From NCBI GenBank assembly GCA_019746155.1, contig JAIESJ010000025.1, positions 1 through 14,437 on the forward strand: DNA of 14,437 nucleotides. The letters are read 5' to 3'. Source of the DNA: Burkholderiales bacterium (GTDB taxonomy: Bacteria; Pseudomonadota; Gammaproteobacteria; Burkholderiales; SG8-41). The translations under genes and the position numbers were made by a program. The notes below the pieces were generated by a model. It searched no databases. It had not been told where the DNA came from and saw nothing but the letters and a program-made list of their open reading frames with translations. Below, one piece after another: positions 7,477-14,437 of this stretch (position 1 is the stretch's first letter; the number at the start of each line of letters is the position of its first letter).

Positions 7477-8880
7477 ATGGCGCACGACGTCTCCACCGAT
7501 AATCCCTACACGCGCGGCATCGCGCAATTCGTTTCCGGTCTCGGATACGAAGCGATCCCCGAGGAAGTTCGGCAACGAATAAAGCTCCTGATGCTCGACT
7601 CGCTCGGCTGCGCGATTTACGGCGCCGACCTCGAATGGTGCCGCATTCTGCAGGACACGCTGGAGCGCGTCGATGCGACGCGCGTGAGCAGCGTGTGGGG
7701 CACCGGCAGGCGCCTGTCGGCGCCGCATGCGGCGCTGGTCAACGGCACCGCGGTGCAGGGCTTCGAGCTCGACGACGTGCATCGCGCAGGCGTGCTGCAT
7801 GTCGGCGCGGTAGTGTTGCCGGCGCTGATTGCGGTCACGGAACTGAAACCCGGCATCAGCGGCAGAGAATTCCTCACCGCCGCGGTCGCCGGCTACGAGA
7901 TCGGCCCGCGCGTCGGCCTGTGCATGGGACCCGAGCACATTGCCCAGGGCTGGCATTCCGGCGCAACGCTCGGCGTGTTCTCCGCCGCCGCGGGCGCGGC
8001 GCGCGGCCTGAAACTCGACGTCGAAAAAACCGTGCACGCGCTGGGCATCGCCGGCACGCAGGCGGCGGGCCTGATGGCGGCGCAGTACGGCGCGATGGTC
8101 AAGCGCATGCACGCCGGGCGCTCGTCGCAGTCGGGGCTCTACGGCGCGCTGTTCGCGGAAGCGGGCTTCACCGGCATCGTCAACGTGCTGGAGAGCGAGT
8201 ACGGCGGCTACTGCACCACGTTCTCGCGCTCCAGCGATCGTTTCAATCTCGAAGAACTCACTGCCGGTTTCGGCGAAACCTGGCAGACCATGGGCGTCGC
8301 GCTCAAGTTCTACGCCTGTGTCGGCAGCAACCACACGACGCTCGATGCGATCCGCGACATGCAGCAGGAACGCCGCTTCGGGCCCGGCGACGTCAGGAAA
8401 ATCGTGGTGCGCGGCTCGCAGGCGACCATGGATCATGTCGGCTGGAAGTATGTGCCGCAGGGCCTGACCGCGGCCCAGCTCAATCTGCCGTACTGCATCG
8501 CGACTTTCCTCATTGAAGGCGACTGCTTCGTCGACCAGTTCACCGAGGACAAGGTCGCCGACCCGGCACGCATGGCGCTCGCCGACAAGGTCGAGGTGCG
8601 CCACGACCATGAAATCACCGCCAAAGGCGCAAAGTTCCGTCACCTGGTGCACGTCGAGGCGCATCTTGCCGACGGCACCGTGCTCAGGCGCACGGTCGAG
8701 GCCGCGCGCGGCAGCGAGAAGAAATTCGCCAGCGAAGCCGAAATCGTCGAGAAATTCGAGAAGCTCGCGGCCAAAGCCCTGCCGCGCGCCCAGCTCGAGC
8801 AGTTGCGCGACGCGATGCTCAAGCTCGAGGCGCTGGACGACGCCGGCGAACTCGCGCGCCTGCTTGTACGGCGCCCGTAA
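7477..8880 (+). CDS. MmgE/PrpD family protein (copy 2)
   Basis: Second MmgE/PrpD enzyme, 467 residues, distantly related to copy 1. The frame is open far upstream, but ATG 7477 is preferred: CAGGAG lies 6 nt before it, and the family N-terminus (YTRGIAQFVSGLGYEAIPEE) begins right after. Family segments are ALVNGTAVQGFELDD (86-100), AQGWHSGATLGVFSAAAGAA (156-175), GAMVKRMHAGRSSQSG (205-220) and LKFYACVGSNHTTLDAI (276-292). Compared with copy 1, D100, H108, H160 and K209 are kept, but the Thr four residues after the Asp is A104, and the KQYPCCGSTH motif has become KFYACVGSNH. The two copies therefore probably act on different substrates or catalyse different steps. It is 80 nt downstream of the TcuA-like gene, on the same strand, and likely cotranscribed. 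Specific activity unknown. Confidence 0.88.
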   Translation: MAHDVSTDNPYTRGIAQFVSGLGYEAIPEEVRQRIKLLMLDSLGCAIYGADLEWCRILQDTLERVDATRVSSVWGTGRRLSAPHAALVNGTAVQGFELDDVHRAGVLHVGAVVLPALIAVTELKPGISGREFLTAAVAGYEIGPRVGLCMGPEHIAQGWHSGATLGVFSAAAGAARGLKLDVEKTVHALGIAGTQAAGLMAAQYGAMVKRMHAGRSSQSGLYGALFAEAGFTGIVNVLESEYGGYCTTFSRSSDRFNLEELTAGFGETWQTMGVALKFYACVGSNHTTLDAIRDMQQERRFGPGDVRKIVVRGSQATMDHVGWKYVPQGLTAAQLNLPYCIATFLIEGDCFVDQFTEDKVADPARMALADKVEVRHDHEITAKGAKFRHLVHVEAHLADGTVLRRTVEAARGSEKKFASEAEIVEKFEKLAAKALPRAQLEQLRDAMLKLEALDDAGELARLLVRRP

Positions 8881-8925
8881 CGGAATACCGGCCCATAGCG
8901 CCAAAGCGGCGCATATCTGTCGTCG

Positions 8926-8955
8926 TCGCCAGCCGCCCCGGCGCCTCTGTATAAT
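8926..8955 (+). promoter_or_regulatory. Promoter for the spermidine-synthase-like/DegQ pair
   Basis: A perfect TATAAT (8950-8955) lies about 100 nt before the chosen start at 9053. TCGCCA at 8926-8931 (4 of 6 to TTGACA, 18-nt spacer) is the best -35 candidate. It sits in the 172-nt gap after mmgE copy 2 and implies a leader of roughly 90 nt. Confidence 0.45.
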
Positions 8956-8985
8956 GCGTGTTTTTGCCTAAAAACAAACAGCCGG

Positions 8986-9015
8986 GTTGTCGGCAAAGGA
9001 TTGCCGACCTACAAC
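8986..9015 (+). promoter_or_regulatory. Stem-loop in the 5' leader of the spermidine-synthase-like gene
   Basis: GTCGGCAA (8989-8996) and TTGCCGAC (9001-9008) form a perfect 8-bp stem with AGGA loop. GTT and AAC (8986-8988 and 9013-9015) can extend it across a bulge. It lies between the TATAAT box and the start codon. There is no T-run, so it is not an obvious terminator; an RNA stability or translation-control element, or a protein-binding palindrome, are possible. Confidence 0.5.
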
Positions 9016-9052
9016 TACGCACTATTTGGCGGTGCCCTCAGTAAGTTCATTC

Positions 9053-11071
9053 ATGCCACTTTACGCCCTGACGATTTTCACCAGCGCATTTCTGCTGTTC
9101 ATGGTTCAGCCGCTCATAGCGAAGCAGATCCTGCCGTGGTTTGGCGGCTCCGCCGCGGTGTGGACCACCTGCCTCGTATTCTTCCAGTTCCTGCTGCTGT
9201 TCGGTTACGCCTATTCCGACTGGACCACACGGAAATTGCCGTCGCGCAGGCAGGTGGTCCTGCACATTATCCTGCTGCTGCTGAGCCTCGCGTCGCTGCC
9301 GATCATTCCCGACGCGTCATGGAAGCCCGACGCAGATGACGATCCGTCGCTGCGCATCCTGGGACTGCTCTTGATGACCCTAGGGCTGCCGTACTTCCTG
9401 CTCTCCACCACCGGGCCGCTGGTGCAGGCGTGGTTCGCGCGCACCTTTCCGGCGGGCACCGTCTATCGCCTGTTCGCGCTGTCCAATTTCGCGTCGCTGC
9501 TCGCACTCCTTTCGTACCCGTTCGTGGTGGAGCCATGGATCACCACGCGGCAGCAATCCTACATCTGGACCGCGGGCTATGTGCTGTTCGTGCTGCTGTG
9601 CGTGGCATCCGCCGTCTACAGCCTGCGCTCGCAGACTCAATTCGCGCCCGCCCAGGCCGCGGTCGACGCGGTCAACGACGGCCCTGCGCCGCGGTTCCGG
9701 CAATACGCACTGTGGCTGCTGCTCTCCGCGATGGGTTCGTTCATGCTGCTCGCCGTGACCAACCACATCACGCACGATGTCGCGTCGGTGCCTTTCCTGT
9801 GGATCCTGCCGCTCACGCTCTACCTGGTCACCTTCATCCTGTGCTTCGAGGGCCGCGGCTGGTACCAGCGCCGCATCTTCCTCGGGCCGCTGCTGGTGAT
9901 CGTCGGTGCCATGGCATGGGGACTGCACGCCCATGGCGGCATCATGGACATCAAGGAGGCGATCCCGCTCTACCTGGTCGGGCTGTTCGTGTGCTGCATG
10001 TTCTTCCACGGCGAACTGGCGGACATGAAACCGGCGCCGCGCTATCTGACGAGCTTCTATCTGATGGTATCGCTCGGCGGCGCGCTGGGCGGCCTGCTGG
10101 TCGGGTTCGTCGCGCCCAAGCTTTTCAACACCTATTACGAATTTGGCATCGGTCTCGTCGTCACGCTGTTGCTGGCCGCCTATCTCGCACGCAGGATGCC
10201 GGCTTTCATCCCGCTGCTTGCCCTGGGCGTCGCCGCGTTCACCAGCTACCAGGTCATTGACTACATTCAGATGTTGTCGCAGGACACGCGCGTCATGGCG
10301 CGCAATTTCTACGGCACGCTGCGGGTCAAAGACACCGGACCGGAAACCAGTGGAGACGCGGTGCGGCGACTGATGCACGGGGTCATCATGCACGGCGAGC
10401 AATACCTCGCTCCCGGCAGGCGCCACGAGCCGACCACTTATTACGGTGCGAGCGCCGGCATCGGCCGCGCGATCAAGGTCAGCCAACCGGCGCCGCTACG
10501 CATCGGCGTCATCGGCCTGGGCGCGGGCACGCTGGCCGCCTATGGCCGGCCGGGTGACGTCTATCGCTTCTATGAAATCAACCCGCAGGTGATCGACGTC
10601 GCTCAAAGGGAATTCTCCTTCCTGTCGGACGGCGGCGCGAAAATAGAAACCGTGCTGGGTGATGCGCGGCTCACCATGGAGCGCGAACCGCCGCAGCAAT
10701 ACGACGTGCTGGTGATCGATGCTTTCTCCAGCGACTCGATCCCGGTGCACCTGATCACCAGGGAAGCCATGGCGGTTTACCTGCGACACATCAAGCCGGA
10801 TGGTGTCATTGCGTTTCACGTCACCAACCGCTTCCTGCGGCTGGCGCCGGTGGTCAAGCGCATCGCCGACGAATACCGGCTGCGCACCGCGCTGGTCATC
10901 GATGATGCCGAAGACAACGATCTCGCCAAGACCGACTGGGTGCTTGTCGCCCGCAACGGCAAGCTGCTCGACCGCGAGGAAATCGCCGGTGTCGCGAGCG
11001 AAATCGACGCAATCCCCGGACTCAGGCTCTGGACCGATGACTATAACAACCTGTTCAAGATCCTGAAGTGA
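9053..11071 (+). CDS. Membrane protein fused to a spermidine-synthase-like domain
   Basis: Inner-membrane protein of 672 residues with many hydrophobic helices in the first 400 or so residues, then a soluble SpeE-like Rossmann domain. The frame is open to TTG 8987, but ATG 9053 is chosen because homologous proteins start close to LYALTIFTSAFLLFMVQPL, and the upstream part falls in the leader hairpin; GTG 9032 is an alternative. LPWFGGSAAVWTTCLVFFQ and LLSTTGPLVQAWFA mark the membrane part. IGVIGLGAGTLAAYG (about 483) and YDVLVIDAFSSDSIP (about 549) are the nucleotide-binding and adjacent motifs of the methyltransferase-like domain. The aminopropyltransferase hallmark D..DP is replaced by DAFSSDSIP, so true spermidine synthesis is doubtful. 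In databases such proteins are often called fused MFS/spermidine synthase; their role is not established. The downstream protease gene follows after 18 nt. Confidence 0.85.
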   Translation: MPLYALTIFTSAFLLFMVQPLIAKQILPWFGGSAAVWTTCLVFFQFLLLFGYAYSDWTTRKLPSRRQVVLHIILLLLSLASLPIIPDASWKPDADDDPSLRILGLLLMTLGLPYFLLSTTGPLVQAWFARTFPAGTVYRLFALSNFASLLALLSYPFVVEPWITTRQQSYIWTAGYVLFVLLCVASAVYSLRSQTQFAPAQAAVDAVNDGPAPRFRQYALWLLLSAMGSFMLLAVTNHITHDVASVPFLWILPLTLYLVTFILCFEGRGWYQRRIFLGPLLVIVGAMAWGLHAHGGIMDIKEAIPLYLVGLFVCCMFFHGELADMKPAPRYLTSFYLMVSLGGALGGLLVGFVAPKLFNTYYEFGIGLVVTLLLAAYLARRMPAFIPLLALGVAAFTSYQVIDYIQMLSQDTRVMARNFYGTLRVKDTGPETSGDAVRRLMHGVIMHGEQYLAPGRRHEPTTYYGASAGIGRAIKVSQPAPLRIGVIGLGAGTLAAYGRPGDVYRFYEINPQVIDVAQREFSFLSDGGAKIETVLGDARLTMEREPPQQYDVLVIDAFSSDSIPVHLITREAMAVYLRHIKPDGVIAFHVTNRFLRLAPVVKRIADEYRLRTALVIDDAEDNDLAKTDWVLVARNGKLLDREEIAGVASEIDAIPGLRLWTDDYNNLFKILK

Positions 11072-11089
11072 TCGGTAAGGAGTACGATC

Positions 11090-12469
11090 GTGGTCACCCA
11101 TCTGTTGCACGGCATCCGGCGCACACTTGAACTCGCCCTGATTTTCATCGCCATTGCCGCTGCGGCCGCTGCCCAGCCACAGACCGACAGCCGGGGCCTG
11201 CCGACGCTGGCGCCGCTGGTCAACCAGGTCACGCCCGCGGTGGTCAATATCTCGGTCATCACCCGCTCGTCGCTGGAAGACAATCCGCTGTTCCGCGACC
11301 CCTTCTTCCGGCGCTTCTTTAACCTGCCGGAGCGTCCCCAACGCGAGGAGCAGTCGGTGGGATCGGGGGTGATCGTCGATGCCGCGCGCGGATACATTCT
11401 GACCAATCATCACGTGATCAAGGACGCCGAGCAGGCCATCGTCACGCTCAAGGACCGACGCCAGTTCCAGGCCAGGCTGGTCGGCACCGACCCCGGCACC
11501 GACATCGCGGTGTTGCAGATCCCCGCCCAGAATCTGACGGCGCTCAAGCTCGGTGATTCCGACCAGCTTCAGGTCGGCGATTACGTGATCGCCATCGGCA
11601 ATCCCTTCGGCATCGGCCAGACCGTGACTTCCGGCATCGTCAGCGCGCTCGGCCGCAGCGGCCTCACGCCCGAAGGCTACGAGGACTTTATCCAGACCGA
11701 TGCCTCGATCAATCCCGGCAACTCGGGCGGCGCGCTGGTCAATATGCGCGGCGAGCTCGTCGGCATCAATACCGCGATCATCGGCCCCGCCGGCGGCAAC
11801 GTCGGCATCGGCTTCGCCGTGCCCTCCAACCTGGCGCGTGCGGTGATGACCCAGATCGCGCGCTACGGCGAAGTGCGGCGCGGCAGGTTAGGCATCGAAA
11901 TGGCGGACCTCACGCCCGAACTCGCCAGGAAGCTCGGCGTCGCAACACTCGAAGGCGCCGTCGTCGCAGCGGTGCAGCCCGGCTCGCCGGCGGAAAAAGC
12001 CGGCCTGCGCGAACGCGAAGTGGTCGTGGGGCTGAACGGCCGCCCGATCCGCAGCGCCACGGAACTGCGCACCCGCCTGGGCCTGACACCGGTGGGAGAA
12101 GAGATCGAGTTGCGTGTGCTGCGCGGCAGCGAGACGCGAACCATTCGCACCCGCATCGCCGCGCCGCAGGAACTCGCCCATGCCGACGGCCATACGGTAG
12201 CCCAGCTGCCGGGGCTCAGGGTCGTGGAAATCGAGCGCGGCAGCCCGCTCTTCCAGCGCCTGCGGGGGGGCGGGCTGGTGGCATCCGCCGTAGAACAGGG
12301 CAGCCGCGCTTTCCAAGCCGGCTTTCGCCCCGGCGACATCATCTACGCGGTCAACCGCCGGCGCGTGCAAACGCTGGCCGAGTTCCAGGCCGTACTGCGC
12401 GGCGTCGAGCGCGGCTTCGCGGTGAGCCTGCTGCGCGGTGATTTCAACCTCACCATCATCATCCGCTGA
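11090..12469 (+). CDS. degQ: DegQ/HtrA-type periplasmic serine endoprotease (Do family)
   Basis: Periplasmic protease and chaperone of 459 residues that degrades misfolded envelope proteins. The start is GTG, with AAGGAG 7 nt upstream. A signal peptide is clear: basic HGIRR, a hydrophobic LALIFIAIAAAAAA core, and likely cleavage after residue 28. The catalytic triad is H108 (TNHHV), D138 (GTDIAVL) and S212 (PGNSGGALVN). PDZ1 spans roughly 263-358 (RRGRLGIEMADLT to the IRTRI strand) and PDZ2 roughly 370-459, ending exactly at the domain's last strand. The loop before the His motif is short and lacks the long Q-rich segment of DegP, which favours DegQ; DegP/MucD-type naming is also possible. 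Transcription is probably shared with the upstream membrane protein gene. Convergent with groEL. Confidence 0.92.
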   Translation: MVTHLLHGIRRTLELALIFIAIAAAAAAQPQTDSRGLPTLAPLVNQVTPAVVNISVITRSSLEDNPLFRDPFFRRFFNLPERPQREEQSVGSGVIVDAARGYILTNHHVIKDAEQAIVTLKDRRQFQARLVGTDPGTDIAVLQIPAQNLTALKLGDSDQLQVGDYVIAIGNPFGIGQTVTSGIVSALGRSGLTPEGYEDFIQTDASINPGNSGGALVNMRGELVGINTAIIGPAGGNVGIGFAVPSNLARAVMTQIARYGEVRRGRLGIEMADLTPELARKLGVATLEGAVVAAVQPGSPAEKAGLREREVVVGLNGRPIRSATELRTRLGLTPVGEEIELRVLRGSETRTIRTRIAAPQELAHADGHTVAQLPGLRVVEIERGSPLFQRLRGGGLVASAVEQGSRAFQAGFRPGDIIYAVNRRRVQTLAEFQAVLRGVERGFAVSLLRGDFNLTIIIR

Positions 12470-12628
12470 GCAAAGCCGCATGCATGCCGCTCATCGACCC
12501 GGCGCGGAGATTCAGACACAAAGTCCTGAACACGGGGGCGGTTGCGACGACGCGCCGTTTGATCAGCAAGGCGCTGATGAGAGTGACGAGACAGTGGCTT
12601 TGTAATAGCGCGCTATCTCTCTCGCGAC

Positions 12629-12747
12629 CTGGCGCTCGGCGTTGGAGCGGCCGTGAGCAATCATTTCGTCGCCGCGCTTGCGATGCGCCGCGACTCGGGG
12701 CAATGCAGACAGTTTTCCGTGTAGCGTCCGTGCGTCTTGAGCATCAT
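12629..12747 (-). pseudogene. Decayed remnant of a polysaccharide deacetylase (CE4/PuuE-like) gene
   Basis: Reading the minus strand from ATG 12747 (GGAG just upstream) gives MMLKTHGRYTENCLHCPESRR, then a stop at 12661. Shifting one frame after CPE gives VAAHRKRGDEMIAHGRSNAERQ, ending about 12629, and that frame stops at 12563. LKTHGRY is the typical N-terminus, and CPEV-x-A-x-RARGDEI-x-GHGRTNSERQ the typical internal segment, of PuuE/allantoinase-like polysaccharide deacetylases as I recall them. About 60-70 residues between the two segments are missing and everything after ERQ is lost. The remnant thus combines an internal deletion, a frameshift and a 3' truncation. The 94-codon open frame on the opposite strand here has no recognisable content. 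Confidence 0.6.
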
Positions 12748-12812
12748 TTTCTCCGCGGGAAATTTTAACGCTTGCGGCAATTGTGACGCACGACGCTTCG
12801 TTACGGCAATAA

Positions 12813-12836
12813 AAAGCCCCGCTGCGGCGGGGCTTT
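12813..12836 (-). terminator. Rho-independent terminator for groEL (possibly bidirectional)
   Basis: A perfect 10-bp stem AAAGCCCCGC / GCGGGGCTTT with a 4-nt loop. On the minus strand the stem is followed by TTATT, giving TTTTTATT, a good U-tract about 90 nt after the groEL stop. On the plus strand the stem is followed by CTGTTT, so it may also stop transcripts from degQ 340 nt upstream, less efficiently. Confidence 0.85.
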
Positions 12837-12852
12837 CTGTTTGGTGCGGACC

Positions 12853-12892
12853 GCGCGGGTTGAGCGGCGTTTGCGCCCGCCCGAGCCCGCGC
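12853..12892 (-). repeat. GC-rich inverted repeat in the groEL 3' UTR
   Basis: GCGCGGG (12853-12859) pairs with CCCGCGC (12886-12892) across a 26-nt loop. It lies between the post-stop hairpin and the terminator. Pairing could be coincidental in such GC-rich DNA. Confidence 0.35.
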
Positions 12893-12893
12893 A

Positions 12894-12923
12894 GTTATTC
12901 CGGCGCGTTACGTCCGGAATAAC
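12894..12923 (-). repeat. Perfect 10-bp inverted repeat just after the groEL stop
   Basis: GTTATTCCGG (12894-12903) and CCGGAATAAC (12914-12923) form a perfect 10-bp stem with a 10-nt loop, starting 2 nt beyond the groEL TGA. There is no U-tract next to it, so it is more likely an mRNA 3' stabilising structure or a protein site than a terminator. Confidence 0.6.
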
Positions 12924-12925
12924 GA

Positions 12926-14437
<1,512 letters not shown>

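Noticed and set aside
7405..8904. 499-codon antisense open frame over mmgE copy 2
   Set aside because: Long antisense frames are expected in GC-rich coding DNA; the sense strand encodes a full, motif-rich MmgE/PrpD protein.
8987..9052. TTG 8987 as start of the SpeE-like membrane protein
   Set aside because: The start is inside a stable stem-loop, and the extra 22 residues precede the usual family N-terminus. It cannot be fully excluded.
12484..12768. 94-codon plus-strand open frame between degQ and groEL
   Set aside because: It lies opposite the deacetylase remnant, has no ribosome site and no recognisable composition or motif.

Overview
The window looks like a chromosomal segment from a GC-rich betaproteobacterium, probably Burkholderiales-like. 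The evidence is a TctC/Bug-type solute receptor next to MmgE/PrpD and FAD enzymes, a GroEL ending in GMGDMDY, high G+C at third codon positions, and a selenocysteine locus. This assignment is an inference from gene content; there is no rRNA in the window. No CRISPR array, integrase, transposase, plasmid or phage gene was found.

Region 1 (1-2936) is a selenocysteine-decoding locus. It holds the 3' nine-tenths of selB (Sec-specific elongation factor), then a small thioredoxin-reductase-like flavoprotein starting 12 nt after selB, then selC, a complete 95-nt tRNA-Sec with anticodon TCA and encoded CCA. SelB delivers Sec-tRNA-Sec to UGA codons. The flavoprotein could have a redox role linked to selenium, but that rests on position alone. 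No selenoprotein gene is visible here.

Region 2 (about 3000-8880) is a four-gene plus-strand block that looks catabolic. It encodes a periplasmic Bug/TctC receptor with an unusual internal repeat, an MmgE/PrpD protein, a TcuA-like FAD dehydrogenase (tricarballylate dehydrogenase family), and a second MmgE/PrpD protein. The content suggests uptake of a di- or tricarboxylate followed by flavin-dependent desaturation and dehydratase, decarboxylase or isomerase chemistry; the substrate is not known. An imperfect inverted repeat of a dispersed intergenic type overlaps the 3' end of the dehydrogenase gene.

Region 3 (about 8945-12469) has a perfect TATAAT box, a leader with a strong stem-loop, a large membrane protein fused to a spermidine-synthase-like domain, and, 18 nt further on, a DegQ/HtrA-type periplasmic protease with two PDZ domains. 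The two are probably cotranscribed.

Region 4 (12470-12925) lies between convergent htrA and groEL. It contains the decayed remains of a minus-strand polysaccharide deacetylase gene (start region, CPE...HGRSNAERQ motif, frameshift) and several stem-loops including the groEL terminator. Region 5 (12926-14437, minus strand) is groEL, lacking only its first 40 or so codons beyond the window edge.
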